The notes: generated by a model from the sequence alone, not told the origin. A stretch of 54,161 nucleotides of DNA from an uncultured Clostridia bacterium (GCA_945948535.1 CAMFBN010000016.1:1-54161), one strand, 5' to 3'. Shown: positions 45,637 to 53,025, counted from the first letter of the stretch. Numbers and translations: made by a program.

Positions 45637-46330
45637 GTGCTTCGGTAACGAGGACGGCTGGATCGACACATTTTTGAAGACGGCCTTTGACCCGTCCCGG
45701 GTCTGCGCCCTGACCCGCGAGGGGCGGCTTGCCGCCGCGCTGAGTTGGATGGACGCTGCCTGCGAGGGGCGGAAGCTGGCCTATCTCTACGCGGTCGCTA
45801 CCGCCCCGGCATTCCGGGGGCTGGGCCTGTGCCGGGAGCTGATGGGGCTAACCCATGAGAAGCTGGCGGGGCAGGGCTATGCCGGCTGCATTCTGGTTCC
45901 GGCGGATGCCGGTCTGCGGCGGATGTACAAAAAGATGGGTTATGTCAACTTCGGCGGCATTTGTGAAATCTCTGCCCGGGCAGGAAAAGCAATCCCTCTG
46001 CGGCAGATTACGCCGGAGGAATACGCGGCGCTGCGCCGGGCGTATTTGCCGAAGGGCGGCGTGGTGCAGGAGGCGGGGGCCATAGAATACTTGGCTGCCG
46101 GCGCAAAGCTGTACGCGGGGCAGGATTTCCTTCTCGCGGTATCGCCGGAAGGGGAGGGGCTGTTCGGACTGGAACTGCTGGGCGACGTAGCGAAGGCGGG
46201 GGGAATCCTTGGCGCGCTGGGCTTTGAGCAGGGGACATTCCGAACACCCGGAGACAGACCCTTTGCCATGTTCCGCCCCCTGACCGAAGATGGCTGGACG
46301 CCCGGGTATTTTGGACTGGCATTTGAATAA
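45602..46330 (+). CDS. GNAT-family N-acetyltransferase
   Basis: 242 aa from the ATG at 45602, inside the end of the DUF2156 gene (GGAGG upstream within it). The N-terminal half is a GNAT domain: LAYLYAVATAPAFRGLGLCRELM contains the acetyl-CoA pyrophosphate loop (RGLGLC), and LRRMYKKMGYV is the usual C-terminal strand. A second, degenerate domain occupies about 130-242. The tight overlap suggests a joint role with DUF2156, e.g. acting on the same small molecule or peptide. Substrate not predictable. Confidence 0.85.
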   Translation: METSVLRTLWTECFGNEDGWIDTFLKTAFDPSRVCALTREGRLAAALSWMDAACEGRKLAYLYAVATAPAFRGLGLCRELMGLTHEKLAGQGYAGCILVPADAGLRRMYKKMGYVNFGGICEISARAGKAIPLRQITPEEYAALRRAYLPKGGVVQEAGAIEYLAAGAKLYAGQDFLLAVSPEGEGLFGLELLGDVAKAGGILGALGFEQGTFRTPGDRPFAMFRPLTEDGWTPGYFGLAFE

Positions 46331-46364
46331 AAAGTTCCGGCGGAGCACAGGCCCCGCCGGAATT
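46330..46364. terminator. Bidirectional terminator between GNAT and traX
   Basis: Nine-bp stem TTCCGGCGG/CCGCCGGAA (46335-46343 with 46354-46362) flanked by AAAA on the left and TTGTT on the right, between convergent genes. Confidence 0.8.
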
Positions 46365-46365
46365 G

Positions 46366-47049
46366 TTACAGAAGAAAATCGATCAGGTAAATTACCACCA
46401 GATGCGCCGGGTAATACAGGTAGAACATCCAGCCCAGCCGGTGCTTTCCCCGCTGGCCGCTATACAGGGCGATCAGCGGCACGGTGAGCATGGCCCACCA
46501 TTGCAGCCCGCCCAGCGACAGGCACAGAACCGTCAGCCCCACGAGAAATGCCCAGACGCTGCGGCCGCCGAAGTACACGATCACCGGCAGCATCACGCCC
46601 CAAAAGCTGTAATCCACATGGAAGCCGGGCACATACAGCGAAAGCTTTTCACAAACAAAATAGATCCCGGCAAACAGGGCGGCAGCGGCAAGGGCCGCGC
46701 CGGACGTCCCCTTTTTCCGCGCATTTTCCACCGCGCAGATCAGCCCTACCGACAGGGAGAAGGTCACCAAAATGCACTGGTACAGGGAGCGCCCTACGAA
46801 CCCATAGACCACCTGACACACCACCGCCAGCCCGGCAAGCCGCAGGAAATACCGCATCCGGTCGTGGGTATAGTGGCAGCCCTCGGCGATCATGTAGGCG
46901 TAGATGGGCATGGCAAGCCTGCCGATGATCCGAAGAAACCGGTATTGGGGCAGAAGCACAGCCCCGATGTGGTCAATGGTCATGGTGAGCAGTGCGAGGA
47001 GCTTCAGCTGATTGCCGGTAAGAGAGAACCGGGAGCGAACAGTGGGCAT
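46366..47049 (-). CDS. TraX-family membrane protein
   Basis: 227 aa from the ATG at 47049, preceded by AAGGAGGTGG. About eight helices; LTMTIDHIGAVLLP and IGRLAMPIYAYMIAEGCHYTHDR are the conserved TraX blocks. TraX of the F plasmid acetylates pilin; chromosomal Firmicutes members are poorly known and are not tied to conjugation. No transfer genes are nearby. Monocistronic behind the promoter at 47075-47103. Confidence 0.9.
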   Translation of the reverse strand: MPTVRSRFSLTGNQLKLLALLTMTIDHIGAVLLPQYRFLRIIGRLAMPIYAYMIAEGCHYTHDRMRYFLRLAGLAVVCQVVYGFVGRSLYQCILVTFSLSVGLICAVENARKKGTSGAALAAAALFAGIYFVCEKLSLYVPGFHVDYSFWGVMLPVIVYFGGRSVWAFLVGLTVLCLSLGGLQWWAMLTVPLIALYSGQRGKHRLGWMFYLYYPAHLVVIYLIDFLL

Positions 47050-47074
47050 AGACGCCACCTCCTTATGTGCGCAC

Positions 47075-47103
47075 ATTATAGCATCGCGGGTTAAATCCGT
47101 CAA
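47075..47103 (-). promoter_or_regulatory. Promoter of the TraX-family gene
   Basis: Minus strand TTGACG (47098-47103), 17-bp spacer, TATAAT (47075-47080); leader about 20 bases. Confidence 0.85.
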
Positions 47104-47112
47104 TGACAAGAG

Positions 47113-47141
47113 AAAACGGTGCCGGCTGCGGCACCGTTTTT
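47113..47141. terminator. Terminator of the PspC-domain gene
   Basis: Twelve-bp perfect stem AAAACGGTGCCG/CGGCACCGTTTT (47113-47124 with 47129-47140), 4-nt loop, T-run on both strands. It separates pspC from the traX promoter. Confidence 0.92.
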
Positions 47142-47149
47142 GCGCTGTT

Positions 47150-47362
47150 TCATACCTTTTCCCCTTCAATATACTGGGGCCGCTGGGGAATGATGAGGGC
47201 GGCGATGATGTAGGCCCAGATGCCGACACCGCCGCAGAAGCCTAAGACCACCCATGCCAGCCGCACCAGCGTGGGGTCAATGTCAAAATACTCTCCGATG
47301 CCGCCGCAGACGCCTGCCAGCATGGCATTCTCCCGGGAACGGTACAACTTCTTGCCTTTCAT
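47150..47362 (-). CDS. Small PspC-domain membrane protein
   Basis: 70 aa. KKLYRSRENAMLAGVCGGIGEYF and DPTLVRLAWVV form the PspC domain, followed by one or two helices (GGVGIWAYIIAALIIP). PspC-type proteins sense envelope stress. Good AGGAGG ribosome site; a perfect TATAAT (47399-47404, minus strand) lies upstream without a clear -35, so activator control or another sigma factor is possible. Confidence 0.92.
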   Translation of the reverse strand: MKGKKLYRSRENAMLAGVCGGIGEYFDIDPTLVRLAWVVLGFCGGVGIWAYIIAALIIPQRPQYIEGEKV

Positions 47363-47464
47363 GAAAAAATCCTCCTAAAGATTAACTTTGATGGTCTTAT
47401 TATATGCGGAGACAGGTTTTTCCGATAGGCGGTTTTTTCAGGGGATTGTGTCGGATTTATAGAT

Positions 47465-48169
47465 TCAGGGAAGGTGAATGGTGATTTGCCCGGTGTCGGA
47501 AACAGCGCCCTTTTCCACCGGAACCGCGACGCGGTAATTTGTCAGCCTGTCGGTTTCTTCGCCGGTGAGGGTGATGGCAATACTGCACTGCCCATCCTGG
47601 CAGGACACCTCTGTAACAATGCAGGTTTGCCCGGCGGACACGCCGTCCACAGGAATCAGCAGCAGATCGGAGGACGTAAACCAGTCTTCCCCGTAGATAT
47701 CACAGGCATCCCGCAGAGCATCCAGCTGATAATACTCGCCCATTTTCTCAAAATAGTCCTCCAATTCTGCCCGGGAGGTAAGGATCGAGACGGAGCAATC
47801 GATGGGGGCGGCATTCGGCCCGTACGGGGTTTCCACACAGGGATAGGCAATGGCACTGTCTGCTGTGGCGCCGGAATCCGAGTCTGCGGGCGCTCCCTTT
47901 GCGGCTTCCATCCGGGGCGCTTCGGCGGCATCTGCCGCTTCCTCCTGATTGGCGGCAAAGGGGGCCGCCGCCAGGGCTGTCGGTGCGCTGTCCTGCTGAA
48001 AATGGCGGTAGAACGCCGCCGAGCACAGCAGTACGGCAAAGCAGGCGGCAATGGCGGCGCAGGATTTCCACGGAATTCGCGTCCGCTTGCGGCTGCGCAT
48101 TTTGTCGGCCCGGGCTACCAGATCTTCGGGAAGCAATGTCAGGGCATCGTGAAACTGTTCGGCGGTCAT
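47465..48169 (-). CDS. Membrane-anchored anti-sigma factor-like protein
   Basis: 234 aa. A cytoplasmic stretch of about 35 residues (LTLLPEDLVARADKMRSRKR) precedes one membrane helix (about 36-54) and an external Ala/Glu/Asp-rich linker plus a folded domain to the end. It starts inside the sigma gene stop (ATGA), the normal layout for an ECF sigma factor and its anti-sigma. It likely holds the sigma factor inactive until an envelope signal reaches the external domain. No zinc anti-sigma Cys/His motif is visible. Confidence 0.75.
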   Translation of the reverse strand: MTAEQFHDALTLLPEDLVARADKMRSRKRTRIPWKSCAAIAACFAVLLCSAAFYRHFQQDSAPTALAAAPFAANQEEAADAAEAPRMEAAKGAPADSDSGATADSAIAYPCVETPYGPNAAPIDCSVSILTSRAELEDYFEKMGEYYQLDALRDACDIYGEDWFTSSDLLLIPVDGVSAGQTCIVTEVSCQDGQCSIAITLTGEETDRLTNYRVAVPVEKGAVSDTGQITIHLP

Positions 48170-48726
48170 AGGCAGAAGCCCTCCTTTTCCAGGTATTCCT
48201 TCAGTCCCAGCCGGGTGCGGTACAGCAGGGTCTTGACCTTGCTTTCCGACATGCCCAGATACCGGGCGATTTCCTTCACCGGGTCGAGAAAGTAGTACCG
48301 CCCCAGAAACGCGGCCTGTACTTCCTTGCTTTGCAGCCGCAGATAGATGCCGATGGCGTCGGAAAGGGCTTTGGCGTTGACGATTTCCTCGGCGGTGTTG
48401 CCCCCGGACACGCAGTCGGACAGCTCCGACAGGGAGATTGCGTACTCGGAACCTGCCCGCTTGTCCCGGGTGCGGTAGCGGAACCGGTCAATGGAAATCC
48501 GCCGGGTCAGCTTGGCAAGGTAGGTCGACAGCACGCCGGGCCGGTGGGGCGGCATGGAATTCCACGCGGCGAGGTATGTATCATTGACGCTCTCCCGGCT
48601 GTCCTCTATATTGTTTAAGATATTGTGGGCGATTTTTTGTAAGTAGCGGTCATATTTTGCTTCCGTTTCGGAAATGGCCTGTTCGTCCCGCTCCCAGTAC
48701 AGAGCTACGATCTGCTCATCCTCCAT
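48166..48726 (-). CDS. ECF-type RNA polymerase sigma factor
   Basis: 186 aa from the ATG at 48726 (GAGGAGG upstream). Sigma region 2: YDRYLQKIAHNILNNIEDSRESVNDTYLAAWNSMPP; region 4: DPVKEIARYLGMSESKVKTLLYRTRLGLKEYL, a helix-turn-helix. The MEDEQIVALYWERDEQAI start is common in Clostridia ECF factors that sit with a membrane anti-sigma. Probably autoregulated through the ECF-like promoter at 48751-48778. Confidence 0.93.
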   Translation of the reverse strand: MEDEQIVALYWERDEQAISETEAKYDRYLQKIAHNILNNIEDSRESVNDTYLAAWNSMPPHRPGVLSTYLAKLTRRISIDRFRYRTRDKRAGSEYAISLSELSDCVSGGNTAEEIVNAKALSDAIGIYLRLQSKEVQAAFLGRYYFLDPVKEIARYLGMSESKVKTLLYRTRLGLKEYLEKEGFCL

Positions 48727-48750
48727 GGGGGGTCGCCTCCTCTCAATAGA

Positions 48751-48778
48751 ATACTCGATAAAAAACGGGATTGGTTGC
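48751..48778 (-). promoter_or_regulatory. Candidate ECF-type autoregulatory promoter
   Basis: Minus strand GCAACC (48773-48778), 15-bp spacer, CGAGTAT (48751-48757). This resembles the (T)GCAACC...CGT -35/-10 type used by ECF factors and has no good sigma-A match. Confidence 0.5.
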
Positions 48779-48787
48779 AAAACCGTG

Positions 48788-48900
48788 AAAAAAGCCTTCC
48801 CCTCTGGGGAAGGTGGCAGCCCGAAGGGCTGACGGAAGAGGGAAGCACCTCTCCCGACCTCGCTGTCGCTCGGCCACCCTCCCCAAAGGGGAGGGCCTTT
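48788..48900. repeat. 113-bp palindromic repeat element
   Basis: Ends are near-perfect inverted repeats of about 27 bases. Each end is itself a hairpin: CCTTCCCC/GGGGAAGG (48795-48802 with 48806-48813) and CCCTCCCC/GGGGAGGG (48877-48884 with 48888-48895). The middle is GC-rich with no coding potential. This type of element is, from memory, dispersed in many gut Firmicutes genomes. It fills the gap between the transporter operon and the sigma gene. Confidence 0.75.
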
Positions 48901-48902
48901 GT

Positions 48903-49697
48903 TCACTCTGCACTCAATTCAATGCGGTCGTTGCTGATGCCCTGCTGGTGGAAGACCTTGAGGAGTTTCTCTGGGGTCATGTCCGCCCGCTCCTGCCCCG
49001 CAAGCTCCAGCACAATGGAGCCATTGTTCATCATAATGGTGCGGTTGCCCAGAGACAGGGCCGAGGGGATATTGTGGGTAATCATCAGGCAGGTGATGCC
49101 GTTTTCCGCCACAATCTGCTTTGTGAGGGCCAGCACCTTTTCCGCCGTAGCGGGGTCAAGGGCAGCGGTGTGCTCGTCCAGCAGCAGGAGCTTAGGGGTG
49201 ACCATGGTGGCCATCAGAAGGGTAAGCGCTTGACGCTGACCGCCGGACAGCAGGCCGACCGGCTGATTCATCCGGTCCTCCAGCCCCAGACCCAGCTGGC
49301 TTAGGCGCTCCCGGAAATCCTTCCGGTCGGCCCGGGAGATCATGGAGAAGGGAGAGGTGCCGGAGGAGGCCCGCATATAGGCAAGGGCCAGATTCTCCTC
49401 AATGGTCATGTTGGGGGCGGTGCCCTTCAGGGGATCCTGAAACATCCGCCCGATGAACTTGCTTCGCTTATAGTCCGGTAGGCTGGTGATGTTCTGCCCG
49501 TCCAGACGGATGTCGCCGCTGTCCACCGGGAAGGAACCGGCAATGGCGTTGAACAGGGTGGACTTGCCCGCTCCGTTGGAGCCGAGAATGGTAACGAAGT
49601 CACCCTTTTCAAGGTGCAGGCTCAGGTTCGTCAGGGCCTTCTTTTCATTGATGGTGCCCGGGTTGAAGGTTTTGGAAATGTTCGAGATTTTCAGCAT
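48903..49697 (-). CDS. ABC transporter ATPase, predicted tryptophan uptake (TrpZ-like)
   Basis: 264 aa from the ATG at 49697 (GGGAGGGAAG upstream). Walker A GSNGAGKST, Q-loop FQDP, signature LLSGGQRQAL, Walker B LLLLDEHTAAL and the switch His in ITHNIP. It powers the permease encoded one base upstream. In the TrpXYZ-type transporter this is the Z subunit. The Trp T-box in front of the operon supports the substrate; without it only a general 'ABC_sub_bind' system could be called. Confidence 0.92.
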   Translation of the reverse strand: MLKISNISKTFNPGTINEKKALTNLSLHLEKGDFVTILGSNGAGKSTLFNAIAGSFPVDSGDIRLDGQNITSLPDYKRSKFIGRMFQDPLKGTAPNMTIEENLALAYMRASSGTSPFSMISRADRKDFRERLSQLGLGLEDRMNQPVGLLSGGQRQALTLLMATMVTPKLLLLDEHTAALDPATAEKVLALTKQIVAENGITCLMITHNIPSALSLGNRTIMMNNGSIVLELAGQERADMTPEKLLKVFHQQGISNDRIELSAE

Positions 49698-49698
49698 C

Positions 49699-50589
49699 TT
49701 ACTTCCCTCCCTTGGCGGTGGCGGGCTTGAGGCCAGCCTTAATGGCGGGCAGGCCGATGGCCAGGGCCACAATGGTGGCGGAGATCAGCTTCAGACACTC
49801 GCTGGGAAGGTCCATTCTCAGGGCAATGGCGATGATGAAGCGGTAGACAACGGAACCGAGAACCGCGCCCAGAATTTTCACCCAGGTCTTGCCCTTGGGC
49901 ATCAGAGTCTCGCCGATGATGAGGGAGGCAAGGCCGATGATGACCATGCCGGTGCCCAGGTTAATGTCGGCGGTTTTCTGGTACTGGGCCAGCACCGCGC
50001 CGGACAGGGCGGTGAGGGAGTTGGAAACGCACAGGCCCACGGTGATGGTAAAGCCCGTGTTGATGGAGGAGGCCCGCACCATGTCCGGATTGTCGCCGGT
50101 AGCACGGATGGACAGGCCCAGCCGGGTTTTCAGGAACAGGGCCAGCAGGAATCCCACGCACAAGGTCAGAATCGCAACGGGAATCAGCTTGCAGAAGGTT
50201 TTGCCGAGAATGGGCTGAACCATGGAGAAAACCGTGGCAGCCTTCATCATATTGACGTTGGAGGAGAAGCCCATGACCGCCAGATTCACGGTGTACAGCC
50301 CCGTATTGGTGATGATACCCGCGAGAATCGAGGGGATTTGCAGCTTGGTCTGCAAAAAGGCGGTGACGGAACCTGCGCAGGCCCCGGCCAGCATGGCGGC
50401 GGGCAGACCCAGAATGGGGTGCCCTGCCACGGCAAAGGTGGCGGATACAGCGCAGCCTAAGGTAAAGGCACCGTCGGTGGTCATATCGGCGATGTTCAGC
50501 ACCCGGAAGCTGAGGAACAGGGCCAGCGCCACTAGCGCGTAGATGCAGCCCAGCTCCAGAGCGCTGAAAATAATGGCAGAGGATATCAT
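49699..50589 (-). CDS. ABC transporter permease, LivH-like (TrpY-like)
   Basis: 296 aa from the ATG at 50589 (AAAAGGAGA upstream; a TTG further up is less likely). Eight to ten helices of the branched-chain permease family: LELGCIYALVALALFLSFRVLNIADMTTDGAF is typical of permeases partnered with ABC_sub_bind lipoproteins. ATRLGLSIRATGDN-like (TRLGLSIRATGDN) is the coupling region. Directly followed by the ATPase gene. Confidence 0.92.
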   Translation of the reverse strand: MISSAIIFSALELGCIYALVALALFLSFRVLNIADMTTDGAFTLGCAVSATFAVAGHPILGLPAAMLAGACAGSVTAFLQTKLQIPSILAGIITNTGLYTVNLAVMGFSSNVNMMKAATVFSMVQPILGKTFCKLIPVAILTLCVGFLLALFLKTRLGLSIRATGDNPDMVRASSINTGFTITVGLCVSNSLTALSGAVLAQYQKTADINLGTGMVIIGLASLIIGETLMPKGKTWVKILGAVLGSVVYRFIIAIALRMDLPSECLKLISATIVALAIGLPAIKAGLKPATAKGGK

Positions 50590-50653
50590 GGGGATTCTCC
50601 TTTTCAATAAGATGCTTGCAGGGGCGGGTCATTGACCCGCCCTGCGTATCAGA

Positions 50654-51700
50654 TTACTGCTCGGTGGTAACTTCAACAACGGTGTTGGCCATGGTGGAGA
50701 ATACACTGTAGTCGATGCCAAGGGCTTTGGCGGTGTCGGTGTTCACGGTGATGATACCGCCGTCCATGACGTGGAACTCGGGAACGGCGCCGCCGGTCAG
50801 GATATCAAAGGCCATATCGGCGGTGTAGTTGCCAAGCTCCGTGTAGTTGACGCCGCAGGTGGCGAAGCCGCCGGCCTGCACGAAGGAGTCCGCGCCGGTG
50901 TAGTGGGGGATGCCCGCCTCGTTCAGGATTTCGGCAACGGCGACCTCAGCATCCATGACCCGGTTGTCGGTGGGGGTGAACACGGCGTCCACACGGCCCA
51001 CCAGAGAAGCGGCAGCAGCGACAATCTCATCGGTGGTGTTGCCGGTTTTTTCAAGATAGCTGATTCCCTTGCTGTCCAGATATGCCTTTGCCTCAGCGAT
51101 GGCGGTGGTGGAGTTATCCTCGGAGTTGCTGAACAGCAGACCCACAGTCTTCACATCGGGATTGACAGCGAGCATCATGTCCAAAATGAAGGGCGTGTTC
51201 AGAGCGTCGGAGGTACCGGTGACCTTGTCAAGCCCGGTGAGACCGGCGGTAACGGGGTCGGAGCAGGCGGCGAATACGATGGGAGTGCCGGTGCCTTCCG
51301 CAGTGGTGACCATAGTCTGGGCTGCCAGCGTGGCGATGGGGATAATCATATCAACCTTGTTATCCATGACCTGTGCGCCAATCTGGCCCAGCATGGTGGG
51401 GTCGTTCTGACCGTTGTATTCGGAAACCGTCAGTTCAATGCCGGCGGCATCGGCCTTGGCCTTCAGTTCCGAGGAAATGGCGGTGCGGATTTCGTCCAGA
51501 GAGGAGTGAGAAAGCTGCTGCACGATGGCGACGGAGTAGCTGGCGGCAGGAGCCTGGGTTTCGGGAGTCTGGGTTTCTACAGCAGCCGCCGTGGTAGCGG
51601 CAGGGGCGGCAGTGGGGGCGGGAGCGGAGGACGCGCCGCAGCCGGCCAGCAGGGAAGCGGAGAGAATCAGAGAAGAAATAACAGAAATAACCTTTTTCAT
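50654..51700 (-). CDS. ABC transporter substrate-binding lipoprotein (TrpX-like)
   Basis: 348 aa from the ATG at 51700 (AAAAAGGAG upstream). The lipoprotein signal ends LLAGC with lipid on Cys21; an Ala/Thr/Pro linker follows, then a two-lobed ABC_sub_bind domain (YSVAIVQQLSHSSLDEIRTA, TPIVFAACSDPVTAGL, VGLLFSNSEDNS, DAVFTPTDNRVMDA). Proteins of this type behind Trp T-boxes were predicted as tryptophan binders (TrpX). First gene of the operon. Confidence 0.9.
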   Translation of the reverse strand: MKKVISVISSLILSASLLAGCGASSAPAPTAAPAATTAAAVETQTPETQAPAASYSVAIVQQLSHSSLDEIRTAISSELKAKADAAGIELTVSEYNGQNDPTMLGQIGAQVMDNKVDMIIPIATLAAQTMVTTAEGTGTPIVFAACSDPVTAGLTGLDKVTGTSDALNTPFILDMMLAVNPDVKTVGLLFSNSEDNSTTAIAEAKAYLDSKGISYLEKTGNTTDEIVAAAASLVGRVDAVFTPTDNRVMDAEVAVAEILNEAGIPHYTGADSFVQAGGFATCGVNYTELGNYTADMAFDILTGGAVPEFHVMDGGIITVNTDTAKALGIDYSVFSTMANTVVEVTTEQ

Positions 51701-51723
51701 GGTAAATACTCCTTTTTGTAAAT

Positions 51724-51767
51724 GATGGTGGATTGTGTGGATGGGTTGGTCTGTCCCGTTCACCATC
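51724..51767 (-). promoter_or_regulatory. Hairpin overlapping the mini-ORF stop
   Basis: Minus strand GATGGTG (51761-51767) can pair with CACCATC (51724-51730). The 5' arm contains the Trp codon and stop of the 10-codon ORF; the 3' arm ends about 10 bases before the trpX ribosome site. A ribosome paused on the Trp or stop codon would keep it open. Confidence 0.4.
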
Positions 51768-51792
51768 GTTTCCCTGGAAGCTTTTCTAACAT
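51760..51792 (-). CDS. Possible 10-aa leader peptide ending in Trp
   Basis: ATG at 51792 with AAAGGAG at ideal spacing; reads MLEKLPGKRW and stops at TGA (51760-51762). It lies after the T-box terminator and before the predicted tryptophan transporter genes. Trp as the last codon, just before the stop, recalls leader peptides that sense tryptophan or charged tRNA-Trp. Short enough to arise by chance, so the case rests on ribosome site, position and the overlapping hairpin. Confidence 0.5.
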   Translation of the reverse strand: MLEKLPGKRW

Positions 51793-51814
51793 ATGCGTTT
51801 CTCCTTTCGGAAAT

Positions 51815-51849
51815 GAAAAAAGTCCTTGTTCCCCGAAGGGAACAAGGAC
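51815..51849 (-). terminator. T-box regulated terminator
   Basis: Twelve-bp perfect stem (51822-51833 with 51838-51849), UUCG tetraloop, T-run on the minus strand. Its 5' arm lies just after the T-box sequence, as expected for the terminator/antiterminator pair. Confidence 0.93.
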
Positions 51850-52080
51850 AGAAAATACTTTTTTCTGCGGTACCACCTTGTTTGCCGGTAAAACCGACCG
51901 CTCTGCCGGCGCCAACACGCCGTCTGCCCAGTAACGCTGGCAATGCGTCAGAAGATACTCGGGGAGACCCCCTTTCCCTCTGCCCTCGGCGGCCCATTTG
52001 CTGCTCCGCTTTTCGCTCCCCTCTCAGCTGTGGGGAACTCTCTGTGGATGCGCTGGCAGCTTTACTTCCGCGTCTGTGGT
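51815..52080 (-). promoter_or_regulatory. Tryptophan T-box leader
   Basis: Minus strand. The T-box core AAGGTGGTACCGC is at 51867-51879, before the terminator. Stem I: base pairs 52068-52071 with 51989-51992, then an AGTAAA loop strand, GCTGC (52056-52060) pairing with GCAGC (52000-52004), leaving AAATGGG as the specifier strand. The specifier is TGG (51994-51996), Trp. AGAGAG and GCTGAGAGGGG of the distal Stem I are also present. Uncharged tRNA-Trp would stabilise the antiterminator and switch on the transporter operon. Specifier assignment is by manual folding. Confidence 0.88.
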
Positions 52081-52101
52081 TTGCTTTATTAGATTAAAGT
52101 C

Positions 52102-52130
52102 TTTATACACCATCCGAAGCCATTTGTCAA
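52102..52130 (-). promoter_or_regulatory. Promoter of the T-box operon
   Basis: Minus strand consensus TTGACA (52125-52130), 17-bp spacer, TATAAA (52102-52107). The leader to trpX is about 390 bases. The rest of 51701-52368 is T-box, mini-ORF and the repeat element. Confidence 0.85.
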
Positions 52131-52174
52131 GCATTATTTTTCACGACTTGCGGACAAATGTACACGGCTGGAAT

Positions 52175-52368
52175 AATTGACAATTGACAATGAACAATTG
52201 ACAATTGTGGTATCCCTTCGGAATGAATTGAAGAAAAATAGATAAAAAGATGGAAAATACCACTTTTAAGCGATAATTGCAGTATCCTTTCGAAGCCAAT
52301 TGACAACCATGGGTCAAGGTAAAAGGGCCGGAAATACTGTCCAAATTGTCAACTGTCAACTGTCAATT
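52175..52368. repeat. MITE-like element, copy 1 (left of lexA)
   Basis: About 194 bp with TTGACA(A/G)TTGACA terminal inverted repeats (52175-52206 and about 52344-52368). Near its left end is GTGGTATCCC then TTCGGAATGAATTGAAG. It abuts the lexA stop codon (52369). No coding capacity. The related element at 53074-53243 has the same internal motif in the opposite orientation. Confidence 0.78.
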
Positions 52369-52944
52369 CTAATACTCCCGCACCACGCCCCGGACGACGC
52401 CGATGATCTCTGCGTGGGTGCCGTCGATAGGGGAATAGTTGTCGTTTTCCGGCATGAGCCAGATCTGTCCGTTCCGGCGCAGCAGCCGCTTGACGGTGGC
52501 CTCGTCCTCAATCCGGGCTACAACGATCTGACCATTGTCGGCGCTGGACTGGGGGCGGACGATAACCTTGTCACCCTCCAGAATCCCGGCGTTTATCATG
52601 CTGTCGCCCCGAACCCGCAGAGCAAAGCAGCCGGCTTCCGACCATGGGATAGTGCCCTCCTGATTTTCCACCGCCAGAATGGGCAGGCCCGCCGTGACCA
52701 CGCCGATGACGGGAATCTGACCGGGCCGGGCGCCGGTGACCAGCGCCCGCTTACGCCCCTTGGCGCCGGGGGCCTGAATCAGGCCCTTCTCCTGAAGCGC
52801 CTGCAAATGGTAGCTGACGGAAGCGGTGGAGCGCAGGCCCACCGCCGCGCCGATTTCCCGCACGGAGGGGGAGTAGCCGTTTTCCTGAATGAATTGGTTG
52901 ACATAATCCATAATCAGCTGGGCTTTATTACTGGTTCTGGGCAT
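52369..52944 (-). CDS. lexA: LexA repressor
   Basis: 191 aa from the ATG at 52944 (AGGAGGTGG upstream). The N-terminal winged helix (about 1-65, SPSVREIGAAVGLRSTASVSYHL) binds DNA. The C-terminal S24 domain has the Ala85-Gly86 self-cleavage site, nucleophile Ser115 in GDSM and Lys152 in TVKRL. It represses SOS genes until RecA filaments trigger cleavage. The stop is immediately followed by a repeat element. An inverted repeat at 52989-53025 near the promoter may be its own operator. Confidence 0.97.
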   Translation of the reverse strand: MPRTSNKAQLIMDYVNQFIQENGYSPSVREIGAAVGLRSTASVSYHLQALQEKGLIQAPGAKGRKRALVTGARPGQIPVIGVVTAGLPILAVENQEGTIPWSEAGCFALRVRGDSMINAGILEGDKVIVRPQSSADNGQIVVARIEDEATVKRLLRRNGQIWLMPENDNYSPIDGTHAEIIGVVRGVVREY

Positions 52945-52978
52945 GGAACCACCTCCTGAGGTCGATGTTCTTATGAGG

Positions 52979-52984
52979 ATTATA
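52979..52984 (-). promoter_or_regulatory. lexA -10 box
   Basis: Minus strand TATAAT with only a weak -35 (TTTTCT, 53002-53007). The -35 region lies between the arms of the inverted repeat at 52989-53025. Confidence 0.6.
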
Positions 52985-52988
52985 GCAC

Positions 52989-53025
52989 ATATTTTCGAAA
53001 AAGAAAAGAACTTTTTTCGAAATAT
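52989..53025. promoter_or_regulatory. Inverted repeat over the lexA -35 region
   Basis: ATATTTTCGAAAAAG (52989-53003) and CTTTTTTCGAAATAT (53011-53025) match in 13 of 15 positions; each holds a TTCGAA palindrome. It does not match the B. subtilis CGAAC-N4-GTTCG SOS box, so if it is a LexA site the motif has diverged. Confidence 0.45.

Noticed and set aside
52994..53021. Canonical B. subtilis-type SOS box
   Set aside because: GTTC and GAAC-like half-sites are present but not at the CGAAC-N4-GTTCG spacing; reported instead as a non-standard inverted repeat.
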